The position numbers were made by a program, and so were the translations under genes. 64,000 bases of DNA from contig NZ_CP022221.1 of the NCBI RefSeq assembly GCF_004114935.1, positions 3,927,001 to 3,991,000 of the forward strand. The letters are read 5' to 3'. This document shows, piece after piece, positions 45,137-55,750 of the stretch; positions within the stretch are counted from its first letter, which is position 1; each line of letters begins with the position of its first letter. The notes beneath the pieces are model-generated. The model was given only the letters and a program-made list of their open reading frames with translations, did no database searches and was not told the DNA's origin. This stretch comes from Bradyrhizobium zhanjiangense. GTDB lineage: Bacteria; Pseudomonadota; Alphaproteobacteria; Rhizobiales; Xanthobacteraceae.

Positions 45137-46027
<891 letters not shown>

Positions 46028-46076
46028 GGTGGTTTCCTTCCGTTGTTCTTTTCACTGCGTGAGCGGCAGAGGCTTA

Positions 46077-46232
46077 TCCTCCCCTGTAGGGGGAGGGTCG
46101 ATCGCGCGTAGCGCGAGCGGGGTGGGGTGATCTCTCCTCTCGGGCACGGTCGGACGCGGAGAGACCGTCACCCCACCCCGTCTCACATCTCGCTTCGCTC
46201 AATGTGAGCCGACCCTCCCCCTCCAGGGGAGG
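46077..46232. repeat. Long intergenic palindrome, family F
   Basis: TCCTCCCCTGTAGGGGGAGG GTCGA on the left and CCGACCCTCCCCCTCCAGGG GAGG on the right, with a second inner pair GGTGGGGTGA / TCACCCCACCCC. About 155 bp that would form a long double hairpin between the amidase and enoyl-CoA hydratase genes. No reading frame. Confidence 0.75.
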
Positions 46233-46320
46233 GTAAGCAAGAGAGGCTCCGCATGCTGCCCGTCCCAAGTCATTCGGGCTTGCGCCTAAAGGGCGCGCTT
46301 CCCGGGATGAGGAGAGCGTC

Positions 46321-47742
46321 TTACCGCCCCGGCGGCTTGGGCCAGGGCCGCTGCGCCCCGCGCAGACCCTCAAACACCTTGGCAATGCCGAGCACGCCGA
46401 TATCGTCGAAGCGGCGGCCGACGATCTGCACGCCGATGGGAAAACCCTTGGCGTCGAAGCCGCCGTTGACGGAGATCGCAGGGTTCTCCGACATATTCCA
46501 CGGCACGGTATAGGCGATGTGCTCGAACGGCTTCATCGGATCGTTGGTCGGCGAGGCCCATTCCACCGGATAGTTCACGTTCGGGGCGGTCGGCGAGACC
46601 ACATAATCGAGCTCGCAGAACAGTTTTCCTGCGGCCGCGCGGATCGCCATGGTCTGGTTGAAGCCGCGGATGACGTCGACGCCGGACAGCTTGGCGCCGG
46701 ACTCGCCCCACTTGAAGATGTAGGGCAGCACCTTGGCCTGCTCGGCCGGCGTCAGCTTGGACAGATCGTCCCACATCCGTGCACGCCAGAAATTGTCGAG
46801 GCCGTCGAGCATCTCGCGGGTGAGGATGCCGTCGACCTCGGTGACGACGGCGCCGGCGGATTCGAACGCCTTGGCCGCCTTCACGGCGACCTCGCGCACC
46901 GGCTTGTCCAGCGGCATGCCGACGCCGGGATCGAGCATCAAGCCGATGCGCAGTTTGCGCGGAGACTTCTCCAGCCCCTTCCAGTTGAGGGGCTCGGCCG
47001 GCAGGCTCATGCCGTCGCGCCGGTCGGGTTTTGCAATCGCGCTCATCATCAGCGCGCAATCATCGACCGTGCGGGTCATGGGTCCGGCGACGCGGCCGAC
47101 GTAGGTGGGATCGATCGGCACGCGGCCAAAGCTCGGCTTCAGGCCGACGAGGCCGCACCAACCCGCGGGCAGGCGCACCGAGCCGCCGATATCGGTGCCG
47201 AGATGCAACGGACCATAGCCGGCTGCCGCGGCAGCACCGGCGCCCGCGCTGGAGCCGCCGGGGTTCTTGGAGAGGTCCCAGGGATTGCGCGCGAGCGCGT
47301 GGAAGCTGGAGAGACCGGAGGACAGCATGCCGTAATCGGGCATGGTGGTCTTGGCGAAGATGATCGCACCGGCCTCGCGCAGCCGCGCGGCGGGAGGCGC
47401 GTCCTTCTCGGCCGGCACCAGCTTGACGCTGGCAGCGCCCAGCGGCACCGGCACGCCCTTGGTCGCGATATTGTCCTTCACCGTGACAGGCACGCCGTCG
47501 AGCGCGCCGGACGGCTCGCCGCCGGTCCAGCGCGCGGTCGAGGCCTTCGCGGCCTCGCGCGCGGCCTCGGGGTCGAATGCATAGAGCGCTTTCAGATGCG
47601 GTTCCCACGCCGCGACGTGCGCAAGCACGTCCTCCAGCACCTCGCTCGGCGAGAACTGCTTGGCGCGATAGCCCGCGATCAGATCGACCGCGGACAGATC
47701 ATGCAGCGAGGTGACCGTCTCTTCGGCGCTCTTTTTATGCAT
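46321..47742 (-). CDS. Amidase (amidase-signature family)
   Basis: 473 residues from ATG 47742. The Ser-cisSer-Lys triad is visible: Lys in 'GVPVTVKDNIATKG', cis-Ser in 'NPGGSSAGAGAAAAAGYGPL' and Ser in 'GTDIGGSVRLPAGWCGLVG'. It hydrolyses carboxamides to acids and ammonia. Its start overlaps the aminoacylase gene by 8 bp, so it is the last gene of the peptide-scavenging operon. The exact substrate is unknown. Confidence 0.93.
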   Translation of the reverse strand: MHKKSAEETVTSLHDLSAVDLIAGYRAKQFSPSEVLEDVLAHVAAWEPHLKALYAFDPEAAREAAKASTARWTGGEPSGALDGVPVTVKDNIATKGVPVPLGAASVKLVPAEKDAPPAARLREAGAIIFAKTTMPDYGMLSSGLSSFHALARNPWDLSKNPGGSSAGAGAAAAAGYGPLHLGTDIGGSVRLPAGWCGLVGLKPSFGRVPIDPTYVGRVAGPMTRTVDDCALMMSAIAKPDRRDGMSLPAEPLNWKGLEKSPRKLRIGLMLDPGVGMPLDKPVREVAVKAAKAFESAGAVVTEVDGILTREMLDGLDNFWRARMWDDLSKLTPAEQAKVLPYIFKWGESGAKLSGVDVIRGFNQTMAIRAAAGKLFCELDYVVSPTAPNVNYPVEWASPTNDPMKPFEHIAYTVPWNMSENPAISVNGGFDAKGFPIGVQIVGRRFDDIGVLGIAKVFEGLRGAQRPWPKPPGR

Positions 47743-48907
47743 GGCTACCCACCGGCATGCGGGTCTCGATGATGCGGGCGAACATGCTGGCGCCGATCGG
47801 CAGGATCTTGTCGTCGAGCACGAAGCCGGGATTGTGCACGGGCACCGAGCCGTCGTGGCCAACCCAGAAATAGGCGCCGGGAATGGTCTGCAGCATGTCG
47901 GCAAAATCCTCGCTGCCCATCTTCGGCTGGGCGCGGGTGATCACGTTGGCGGGATCGACCACCGTGCGCGCGACCTCCTCGACCACCTTGGACTGCTCGA
48001 CCTGGTTGATCAGGACGCCAAAAGTGTCGCGGATGTCGGCTTCGATCGTGCACTGGAACGCAGCTGCTATGCCGGCACAGATCGTGCGGATGCGCTCGCT
48101 GATCAGGGCGCGAACTTCATCCGAGAAGGTGCGGATGGTGCCGCAGAGATGCGCTTCGCCGGGGATGACGTTGTAGGCGGAGCCGGCATGGATCTGGGTG
48201 ATCGAAATGACGGCGGACTGCAGCGGCTCGACGTTGCGGCTGACGATGGTTTGGATCGCCTGCGCCAGCGTGGTCGCGATGATCACCGCGTCCTTGGACC
48301 GCTCGGGCATCGCGCCATGCGCGCCATAGCCGGTGATGCGGAGGTCGAAGAAGTCGGCGCTGGCCATCGCCGGACCCGGCAGGATCGCGATCTCGCCATG
48401 GTTGAGATCGGGCGCGTTGTGCAGGCCGTAGAGCTCGTCGCAGGGGAATTTCTCGAACAGGCCGTCCTTGATCATCGCGCGGGCGCCGCCGAGGCCTTCC
48501 TCGGCCGGCTGGAAGATCAGGTGCACAGTGCCGTCGAAATTCCTGGTCTCGGCGAGGTAGCGCGCGGTGCCGAGCAGCATGGTGGTGTGGCCGTCATGAC
48601 CGCAGCCGTGGAAGCGGCCGGGGATCTTCGAGCTCCATTTCAGATTGGTGTTCTCCTCCATCGGCAGCGCGTCCATGTCGGCGCGCAGGCCGATGCGCTT
48701 GCCGCTCGTCCCCTTGCCCTTGATGACGCCGATCACGCCGGTGCCGCCGAGACCGCGATGCACCTCGATGCCCCAGCTCTTCAGCTTGTCGGCGACAATA
48801 CCGGAGGTGCGCACTTCCTCGAACCCGATCTCGGGATGGGCGTGGAGGTCGCGCCTGATAGCAGTGAGTTCGTCGGCATAGCCGTCGATGCGGTCGATCG
48901 TGGGCAT
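47735..48907 (-). CDS. M20 family aminoacylase / amidohydrolase (HipO-like)
   Basis: 390 residues. Two-metal site residues are seen in RADMDALPM, 'FHGCGHDGHTTMLLGTARYL' and 'FQPAEEGLGGARAMI' with the catalytic Glu pair, and 'VTRAQPKMGSEDFADMLQ' near the end. The family cleaves N-acyl amino acids such as hippurate. Located 13 bp downstream of the M81 gene and overlapping the amidase gene. Confidence 0.93.
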   Translation of the reverse strand: MPTIDRIDGYADELTAIRRDLHAHPEIGFEEVRTSGIVADKLKSWGIEVHRGLGGTGVIGVIKGKGTSGKRIGLRADMDALPMEENTNLKWSSKIPGRFHGCGHDGHTTMLLGTARYLAETRNFDGTVHLIFQPAEEGLGGARAMIKDGLFEKFPCDELYGLHNAPDLNHGEIAILPGPAMASADFFDLRITGYGAHGAMPERSKDAVIIATTLAQAIQTIVSRNVEPLQSAVISITQIHAGSAYNVIPGEAHLCGTIRTFSDEVRALISERIRTICAGIAAAFQCTIEADIRDTFGVLINQVEQSKVVEEVARTVVDPANVITRAQPKMGSEDFADMLQTIPGAYFWVGHDGSVPVHNPGFVLDDKILPIGASMFARIIETRMPVGSHA

Positions 48908-48920
48908 GTGTCCTGTCCGG

Positions 48921-50426
48921 TTAGCGTGATGGGGGATGGAAGGCGGGGCCGTTCGGCTTGATGCGGATGCCCGGCCGCAGGCGCGTCCAGGGCAGGGAGG
49001 CGGTGTCGGCCGGCATCGCGCCGGGGGCGGCGCAGATCAGCAGCTTCTCCGCGATCGGCTCGAAATCGGCGCGGAAGTGCACCGAGCTCTTGTTGACCAG
49101 GATCTTCTGCGCGGTCGGCTCGATGCCGACATAGCGGTACATCGCCTGGTCGGCGAGTTGCGCCTTGTGCGAGGAGACGACGACGCGGACGTCACCGATG
49201 CGCAAGGCTGCGGAGGGGCCCATCTCCATCTCGCGGCCGCCATAATAAGGACCGGGCGCGATGAAGCGGCCGTCGGAGAGCTTTTCGACGACGAAGGTCT
49301 CGCGATAGGGCTCGTCGCCGGGGATGCCGGATTTGCCGCCGAGCGACAGCGTCACGGTGGCGCCGACGCCGGCTTCATGCGCCGCCTTGGCCGAGACCGG
49401 ATCGTAGATCGCCCCCGTCGCGGCGCTCGCGTTGTTGCGCACCAGCGCGCGCAGCATGCCTGTGGTGTCGGAATCCCCGCCCGCGCCGGGATTGTCCTGG
49501 GTGTCGGCGATGATGATCGGCTTGCTCGCGCTCTTGGAAAGCTCCATCGCGTGGCGCACGCATTCGTCGGGTGACCAGATCTTGCCGTCGAAATCGTCCT
49601 CGTGGCTCTCGATCAGCTTGAGAAGCGCATCCGCCGCGCGATCGGCGTCGGCTTGCGTCTTGCCATAGGCGAACACGCTCGGTCCGCAATCGCGGAAATC
49701 GGCTGCGGGGAAGCCCGGTGCGAAGGACAACGTCGGAACCGCATCGCTCTCCAGCGCGGCGAGCCTCTCGTAGATGCATTGGGTGGGCTGGTCGTTGGTA
49801 CACTGCCAGCTGATCGGGATCAAGAACGGCAACTGCCGGAACGCCTTTGCGAAGCGCTGCTTGGTCTTCAGCAGCAGCGCCAGATGTTTTGCGCAGGCGC
49901 GGCCGGTCGCAGCCATGTCGACATGCGGATAGGTGCGGTAGGCGATCAGCGCGTCGGCGTGCTCGATCATCTCGGGCGTGACGTTGGCGTGCAGGTCGAG
50001 GCTCGCGACCAGCGGAACATCCTTGCCGATGACGCGGCGCACGCGCGCCAAGATCTCGCCTTCGCCATCGTCGAGATGTTCGGTTACCATCGCCCCGTGC
50101 AGGTCGAGATAGACGGCATCGAGCGGACCGGCGGCTGCGATGCCGTCGACCATCACCTTCACGATGCGCTCGAAAGCATCCTTGGTGACATGCGCCGACG
50201 GGCTCGCACCGCAGGCGATCGTTGGAATGAGTTCCCAATCGTGTACTTCAGCGCTGTCGACGAAGCCGGCGAGACCGACATTGATGCGCCGCATCACCTT
50301 CAGCACGTCGGCGCCTTCAGTCATCGCCGGCCAGCCGCCGCCATGCTGGAAGTCGGCGAACGTCGCCTTGGTCGGAGCGAAGGTGTTAGTCTCGTGCAGG
50401 AAGCCGCCGACGGCGATGCGTGTCAT
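48921..50426 (-). CDS. M81 family metallopeptidase (MlrC-like)
   Basis: 501 residues. The N-terminal domain opens 'MTRIAVGGFLHETNTFAPTK' (metal-binding His) and continues with 'DAVYLDLHGAMVTEHLDDGE' and 'PLVASLDLHANVTPEMIEHA'. The MlrC C-terminal domain begins 'IIADTQDNPGAGGDSDTTGM'. MlrC is known from linear-microcystin breakdown in sphingomonads, where it cleaves small peptides. Homologues in soil bacteria probably handle other unusual peptides. It sits in an operon with other peptidases and a Dpp-type importer. Confidence 0.92.
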   Translation of the reverse strand: MTRIAVGGFLHETNTFAPTKATFADFQHGGGWPAMTEGADVLKVMRRINVGLAGFVDSAEVHDWELIPTIACGASPSAHVTKDAFERIVKVMVDGIAAAGPLDAVYLDLHGAMVTEHLDDGEGEILARVRRVIGKDVPLVASLDLHANVTPEMIEHADALIAYRTYPHVDMAATGRACAKHLALLLKTKQRFAKAFRQLPFLIPISWQCTNDQPTQCIYERLAALESDAVPTLSFAPGFPAADFRDCGPSVFAYGKTQADADRAADALLKLIESHEDDFDGKIWSPDECVRHAMELSKSASKPIIIADTQDNPGAGGDSDTTGMLRALVRNNASAATGAIYDPVSAKAAHEAGVGATVTLSLGGKSGIPGDEPYRETFVVEKLSDGRFIAPGPYYGGREMEMGPSAALRIGDVRVVVSSHKAQLADQAMYRYVGIEPTAQKILVNKSSVHFRADFEPIAEKLLICAAPGAMPADTASLPWTRLRPGIRIKPNGPAFHPPSR

Positions 50427-50584
50427 TACTCAGTCCAGGCCATTGAAAGTGCGCGACGTTAGCCTCTGCTTTGCCGCGAGAGCAAGGTGGGAAGCAATCG
50501 CGCCATGCATAGGGTCAGATCGTTTTGGGAATGCTGCGGATGCGGTGGGGTGTTGTGAGAGGAGCCATCTGCCATACCTCCGGT

Positions 50585-50710
50585 GTCGTCCTGGCGAAGG
50601 CCAGGACCCATACCGCGAGGTCTATCTATGGTGTGCGCTGCTAGTCCCGAGCGATGAGTCTTCGCCAAACTTCTCGCGGGGTAATGGCTCCTGGCTTTCG
50701 CCAGGACGAC
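50585..50710. repeat. Intergenic palindromic repeat, family D
   Basis: GTCGTCCTGGCGAAGGCCAG GACCCATACCGCGAGG at one end and TCGCGGGGTAATGGCTCCTG GCTTTCGCCAGGACGAC at the other. It lies in the 297-bp gap between the M81 and ATPase genes; nothing else was recognised there. Confidence 0.75.
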
Positions 50711-50723
50711 AGCGGGGAGATTT

Positions 50724-52373
50724 TTACGCGCTCGCCCCCACGCCCTCTGCCACCGGCCGGAAGTTCGCAAAGTCCCAGTCGCGCCCCGGAGCCGCATCTA
50801 GCAGCGCCTTGGTGTAGGCCTCCTTCGGGTGCGTCAGCACTTCGGCGGCGGGACCCTGTTCGACGACGCGGCCGTGCTGCATCACCACGACCTCGTCGCA
50901 GATTTGTGCGGCGACGCGCAGATCGTGGGTGATGAACAGGATGGCAATGCCGAGCCGCTTCTGGATCTCGTCCAGCAGTTCCAGCACCTGCGCCTGCACG
51001 GAGACGTCCAGCGCGGAGACCGCTTCGTCCGCGACCAGCACGTCGGGATCGAGCGCGAGCGCACGGGCAATGGCGATGCGCTGGCGCTGCCCGCCGGAGA
51101 ACTGATGCGGATAGCGCGACACCGCATCGGCGGGCAGGCCGACCAGCTCCAGCAGCTCGCGCGCCCGCTTCATCGCGTCAGTGTGTGCCACGCCGTAATT
51201 GATCGGGCCTTCCGCGATGCTCTCGCCGACGGTGACGCGCGGATTGAGCGAGCGGTAGGGATCCTGGAACACGATCTGGATCTTCTGCCGGTGCGGCTGG
51301 AGCAGGCGGCGCGAGATGTCGGCGATCTCGCGGCCGGCGAGGCGCACGCCGCCGGAGGTCGGATCGATCAGGCGGACGATGCAGCGCGCGACCGTCGACT
51401 TGCCCGAGCCGCTCTCGCCGACGATGCCGAGCGTGCGGCCCTTGCGCAGCGTCAGCGTCACCTTGTCGGCGGCGACGACCTCGCGGCCTTTGCCGAAGAA
51501 GGCGCGCTCCTTGTAGACCTTGCTGAGGTCGTTGGCCTCCAGCACCACCGGCTCACGGGTCTCCTCGCGCGGCGACCGCGGCACCAGGCTCGGCACCGAG
51601 GCGAGCAGGTTCCGGGTGTACTCCATGGTTGGATTGCGCAGCACGGTCTCGAGCGGACCGGTCTCGACCAGGCGGCCTTGCCGCATCACCGCGACGCGGT
51701 CGGCGATCTCCGCGACCACGCCCATGTCGTGGGTGATGAACAGCACCGCCGTGCCGTGATCGCGCTGGAGATCGCGGATCAGGGTCAAAATCTGCTTCTG
51801 CGTGGTGACGTCGAGCGCAGTGGTCGGCTCGTCCGCGATCAGGAGCTTTGGTTCGAGCACCAGGGCCATTGCGATCATGATGCGCTGGCGCTGGCCGCCG
51901 GAGAGGCGGTGCGGGTAGGAGGCGAAGATGCGCTCGACCTGCGGCAGGCGCACCTGCTCCATCATATCGAGGATGCGCTTCTTCCGTGTTTTGGCGTCGA
52001 GATCGGTATGGGCGCGCAGGACTTCGTCGATCTGGCGGCCGACCGGCACGACCGGATTGAGCGCGGTCATCGGCTCCTGAAAAATCATCGCCATCTGCGT
52101 GGCGCGGAGCTGGCGCAGGCGGCGGTCGGTCGCGGTGAGCAGCTCCTCGCCGACCAGCTTGACGCTGCCGCCGGTCGGCACCAGCGTGCCCTTGGGCAAC
52201 AGGCCCATCGTGGTGAGGGAGGTCACCGACTTGCCCGAGCCGCTTTCGCCGACGAGGCACAGCGTCTCGCGCTCGCGCACCTGGATCGAGATGCCGTCGA
52301 TGATCTTCGGCCCGCCCGGCTTCTTGCCGACGGAGACGACGAGATTGTTGATGTCGAGGATGGTGTTGGTCAT
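50724..52373 (-). CDS. Dipeptide/oligopeptide ABC importer ATPase, DppD-DppF fusion
   Basis: 549 residues with two complete nucleotide-binding domains. Domain 1 has Walker A GESGSGKS (42-49) and signature LSGGQRQR; domain 2 has Walker A GESGSGKS (about 317-324) and FSGGQRQR. Walker B sequences are LLIADEPTTALDV and VLVADEAVSALDV. The fused DF arrangement is seen in YejF/GsiA-type systems. It powers uptake through the two permeases encoded upstream. Confidence 0.93.
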   Translation of the reverse strand: MTNTILDINNLVVSVGKKPGGPKIIDGISIQVRERETLCLVGESGSGKSVTSLTTMGLLPKGTLVPTGGSVKLVGEELLTATDRRLRQLRATQMAMIFQEPMTALNPVVPVGRQIDEVLRAHTDLDAKTRKKRILDMMEQVRLPQVERIFASYPHRLSGGQRQRIMIAMALVLEPKLLIADEPTTALDVTTQKQILTLIRDLQRDHGTAVLFITHDMGVVAEIADRVAVMRQGRLVETGPLETVLRNPTMEYTRNLLASVPSLVPRSPREETREPVVLEANDLSKVYKERAFFGKGREVVAADKVTLTLRKGRTLGIVGESGSGKSTVARCIVRLIDPTSGGVRLAGREIADISRRLLQPHRQKIQIVFQDPYRSLNPRVTVGESIAEGPINYGVAHTDAMKRARELLELVGLPADAVSRYPHQFSGGQRQRIAIARALALDPDVLVADEAVSALDVSVQAQVLELLDEIQKRLGIAILFITHDLRVAAQICDEVVVMQHGRVVEQGPAAEVLTHPKEAYTKALLDAAPGRDWDFANFRPVAEGVGASA

Positions 52374-52387
52374 CAGGTCACTCCATC

Positions 52388-52500
52388 GTCATTGCGAGGA
52401 GCCCGCGACAAAATTGCAAAGCAATTTTGCGCTGGCGACGAAGCAATCCAGAATCTTTCCGCGGAGGCAGACCGGATTGCCTCGCTTCGCTCGCAATGAC
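52388..52500. repeat. Intergenic palindromic repeat, family A, long variant
   Basis: The usual GTCATTGCGAGGAGCC ... GAAGCAATCCAGA / GATTGC.TCGC ... CGCAATGAC ends, with about 35 extra bases that include the small palindrome AAAATTGCAAAGCAATTTTG. It lies inside the operon, between the permease and ATPase genes. Confidence 0.78.
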
Positions 52501-52529
52501 GGAACAAGGGGATGGGCCGGCGAAACAAA

Positions 52530-53417
52530 TCACTTCCCCTCCCGCTGCTTCATGCGCGGATCGAGGGCGTCGCGGGCGGCATCGCCGATCAAATTGATGC
52601 TGAGGATGGCGATCGAGAGCAGCAGGCCCGGCCAGAAGATCAGCGACGGCTTGAGCTGGAAGTACTGGCGGCCCTCGGCCATGATATTGCCCCATGTCGG
52701 CGTCTCCGGTGAGATGCCGGCGCCGAGGAAGGAGAGAATGGCCTCGGTCAGGATCGCGGAGGCGCAGACATACGTGCCCTGGACGATCAGCGGCGCGATC
52801 GTGTTCGGCATCAAATGCCGCCACATGATCTTCGGCAGGCTGGAGCCGACCGAGATCGCCGCCTCGACGTAAGGCTCCTCGCGCGCCGACAGCACCACCG
52901 AGCGCACCAGGCGCGCCACGCGCGGGATCTCCGGAATGGTGATCGCGATCAGCACGGTCCAGAGGCTGGCGCCGGAGAGCGACACCACGGCGATCGCGAG
53001 CAGGATGCTCGGCATCGCCATCAGGCCGTCCATGATCCGCATCATCACGGCATCGACCAGCTTGAAGAAGCCGGAGACGAGACCGATCGCAAGGCCAATG
53101 GCGACGGAGAGAATCGCCGAACCGATGCCGATCAGGAGCGAGATGCGGCCGCCATAGATGACACGCGACAGCAGGTCGCGTCCGTAGGCGTCGGTGCCGA
53201 GCAGGAACTGCGCCGACGACGGTTTGAGCCGCTGCGACGGCGCGAGCTGGATCGGATCATGCGGCGCGATCAGCGGCGCCACGATCGAGATCACCACGAC
53301 CAGCGCGAGGCAGACCGTGGCCGTCGCGATGATCGGCGTCGAGGTAAGAAATCCGAACCGCGGCCGCAGCGGCGACGTGATCGGAATGGACGACTGGGGG
53401 AGGCTATCAACCGACAT
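52530..53417 (-). CDS. Dpp-type ABC importer permease (DppC-like)
   Basis: 295 residues with six helices. 'LLGTDAYGRDLLSRVIYGGR' is the DppC hallmark, and the ATPase-coupling loop is 'EPYVEAAISVGSSLPKIMWR' with the EAA-type Gly. 'FLGAGISPETPTWGNIMAEG' follows. The gene starts 19 bp after the dppB-like gene. Confidence 0.93.
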   Translation of the reverse strand: MSVDSLPQSSIPITSPLRPRFGFLTSTPIIATATVCLALVVVISIVAPLIAPHDPIQLAPSQRLKPSSAQFLLGTDAYGRDLLSRVIYGGRISLLIGIGSAILSVAIGLAIGLVSGFFKLVDAVMMRIMDGLMAMPSILLAIAVVSLSGASLWTVLIAITIPEIPRVARLVRSVVLSAREEPYVEAAISVGSSLPKIMWRHLMPNTIAPLIVQGTYVCASAILTEAILSFLGAGISPETPTWGNIMAEGRQYFQLKPSLIFWPGLLLSIAILSINLIGDAARDALDPRMKQREGK

Positions 53418-53436
53418 TCTTGTTCTTACCCTTGCC

Positions 53437-54378
53437 TCAGTACCGGATCCGGGGATCGAGCAGCGTATAGGCGACGTCGATCAGGAGATTGACGACGACA
53501 TAGATCAGCGACGTCAGCAGGATCATCGCCTGGATCACCGGATAGTCCCGCGCCAGCACCGCGTCCACGGTGAGGCGGCCGATGCCGGGAATGTTGAACA
53601 CGCTCTCGGTGACGACGACGCCGGAGATCAGCAGCGCAAATCCGGTGCCGATGACGGTGATGACGGGCACCGCCGCGTTGCGCAGCGCATGCCGCATCAT
53701 CACGGCGACTTCGTTGATGCCCTTGGCGCGTGCGGTGCGGACGTAATCTTCGCCGAGCACGTCGAGCATTGCTGCGCGGGTCATGCGCGCGATCAGCGCG
53801 ATGTAGATGAAGGAGAGCGCGCAGGTCGGCAGGATGATGCGTTCGAAGAACGGCCCGAAACCATTCGAGATGCTCTTGAAGCCTTGCACCGGCACCCAGC
53901 GCAAATCGATCGCGAAGATTTCGATCAGGACATAGCCGACCACGAACACCGGCACGGAGAAGCCGAGCACCGACAGGCCCATCACGAAGCGGTCGATCCA
54001 GGTCCCGTGCTTCCACGCCGCGATCACGCCCAAGGGCACGGCGACGATGACGGCGAGAATGATCGTCGACAGCGCGATCGAGATCGACGGCTCGACACGC
54101 TGGCCGATCATCTTCATCACCGGCAGGTTGGAGATCAGCGAGGTCCCGAGGTCGCCGTGCAGCAGCTTGTTCACCCAGGTGACGAACTGCACGATCAGGG
54201 GCTCGTTGAGGCCGAGCGAGGTGCGGATGCGCTCCAGCCGCTCCGGCGTCGCGTTGTCGCCGGCGAGAATGGCGGCGGGATCGCCGGGGGTGAGGCGGAG
54301 CAGCAGGAAGACGAACAGCGCGACGACGCCCATCACGGGCACGGCGGCGAAGATTCGGCGAACGAGATATCCGAGCAA
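53437..54378 (-). CDS. Dpp-type ABC importer permease (DppB-like)
   Basis: 313 residues from a TTG start at 54378. 'RIFAAVPVMGVVALFVFLLL' is the first helix, 'LTPGDPAAILAGDNATPERL' the periplasmic DppB signature and 'EDYVRTARAKGINEVAVMMR' the coupling loop. With the DppC-like protein it forms the membrane channel of a peptide importer. Confidence 0.93.
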   Translation of the reverse strand: MLGYLVRRIFAAVPVMGVVALFVFLLLRLTPGDPAAILAGDNATPERLERIRTSLGLNEPLIVQFVTWVNKLLHGDLGTSLISNLPVMKMIGQRVEPSISIALSTIILAVIVAVPLGVIAAWKHGTWIDRFVMGLSVLGFSVPVFVVGYVLIEIFAIDLRWVPVQGFKSISNGFGPFFERIILPTCALSFIYIALIARMTRAAMLDVLGEDYVRTARAKGINEVAVMMRHALRNAAVPVITVIGTGFALLISGVVVTESVFNIPGIGRLTVDAVLARDYPVIQAMILLTSLIYVVVNLLIDVAYTLLDPRIRY

Positions 54379-54499
54379 GTTGGATCCGTCAGATTAGAGT
54401 CAAATCGTGGCAGGGCGTTCGGCAAGCCTGCCATCAGCCTAACATTTCAGCAATTCCCGTGCCATCCGGGCCACAGCTTTTGCAGTGCGGCCAGTCGTT

Positions 54500-54600
54500 G
54501 TAGGGTGGGCTAAGCGGAGCGTGCCCACCACGTTCAGCAAAATGGTGGCATGGCGCTTCGCGCCAAAATGGTGGCATGGCGCTTCGCGCCTTTGCCCACG
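54500..54600. repeat. Intergenic repeat, family C, with an internal 26-bp tandem duplication
   Basis: GTAGGGTGGGCTAAGCGGAG CGTGCCCACC starts it and CGCCTTTGCCCACG ends it. The segment AAAATGGTGGCATGGCGCTT CGCGCC occurs twice in a row, at 54539-54564 and 54565-54590, without a mismatch. Confidence 0.8.
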
Positions 54601-54619
54601 CCACGGAATAGCTTCACCA

Positions 54620-55750
54620 TTACTCCAGCGTTGCCAGCAGCCCCGCCATCAGCCGGCCGCGTTCGACCAGGCTTTCGACCTCGATATACTCTTCGAGCGT
54701 GTGTCCGTTGCCACCACGCACGCCTAGGCCGTCGAGAGTCGGGATCCCCATTGCGCCGGTGAAGTTGCCGTCGGAGCCGCCGCCGGCACTCGCATGCGGC
54801 AGTTCGGCGCCGAGCGACTTGGCGATGCCGCGGGCCTTTTCATACAACGCCATGGTCCCGGCATCCGGTTCCCACACCGGGCGCGTCACGCCGCGGGTAA
54901 CCTTGAAGGTGACATCATTGGTTGTGCCTGACAGCGCCAGCATCCTCTCGACGCCGCGATCGAGGTCGGCCTGGCGCTTGGCCATCGACAGCGCCTCGCC
55001 TGTGGCGGTCGTGGCAACGCAATTGACCCATTGTCCGCCATGCACGACGCCGACCGAGAAGGTGCAATCGTCCGTGGTCATCGCGTCGATCGCGAGGATC
55101 TGCCGGGCCATCTCGCGGATCGCCGAGCGTCCCGCCGACAGCGTCGCGCCGGCGTGGCTCGGCCGTCCCGTCGCCTCGAGATTGAAACGCGCGATGGCGT
55201 AACGTCCGGTGGTGACGCCATTGTCGGCGCGGCCAGGCTCGGGCACCAGCACGTATTTGTTGCGCGCGGCCTCCGCCTCGATGATGTCGCGGGTCGAGGG
55301 CGTGCCGACTTCCTCGTCGGGCGTGAAGAGCACCGTGATCGGCAGCGGCGTGGTGAAGGCGGCGCGCGCCAGCTGCCGGATCGCTTCCAGCGAGAGATAG
55401 TTGCCGCCCTTCATGTCGTAGATGCCGGGGCCGTAGCACTTGTTGCCCTCACGCCGCCATTTCAGCTTCTCGATGGTGCCGACCGGGTGGACGGTATCCA
55501 TGTGCCCGGCGATCAGGATGCCGGGCTCGCCCTGCTTCGGATGGGGAAAGCGCGCGCGGATCACGTCGCCAAAGCCCCGGCGGCCGGCGATGCGTTCGAT
55601 GGTCGCACCCATGATGGCCATATCCTGCGCTGCGAAATCGAGCATGCGATTCACGGCGCCCGCGTCCCAGGTCGGGCTCTCGCATTCCACCCAGCCGCGC
55701 AGGCCCTGGAGCATCGCCTCGGAATCGAAGGGAAGATTGGCTGGATTCAT
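54620..55750 (-). CDS. M20 family metallopeptidase (glutamate-carboxypeptidase-like)
   Basis: 376 residues from ATG 55750. Metal ligands and catalytic residues are seen in 'ILIAGHMDTVHPVGTIEKL', 'GPGIYDMKGGNYLSLEAI' and 'VLFTPDEEVGTPSTRDIIEA', plus a C-terminal His in 'VRGGNGHTLEEYIEVESL'. It should trim a C-terminal or acyl-linked residue from imported peptides. It is first in the minus-strand operon and divergent from the substrate-binding-protein gene. Confidence 0.93.
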   Translation of the reverse strand: MNPANLPFDSEAMLQGLRGWVECESPTWDAGAVNRMLDFAAQDMAIMGATIERIAGRRGFGDVIRARFPHPKQGEPGILIAGHMDTVHPVGTIEKLKWRREGNKCYGPGIYDMKGGNYLSLEAIRQLARAAFTTPLPITVLFTPDEEVGTPSTRDIIEAEAARNKYVLVPEPGRADNGVTTGRYAIARFNLEATGRPSHAGATLSAGRSAIREMARQILAIDAMTTDDCTFSVGVVHGGQWVNCVATTATGEALSMAKRQADLDRGVERMLALSGTTNDVTFKVTRGVTRPVWEPDAGTMALYEKARGIAKSLGAELPHASAGGGSDGNFTGAMGIPTLDGLGVRGGNGHTLEEYIEVESLVERGRLMAGLLATLE

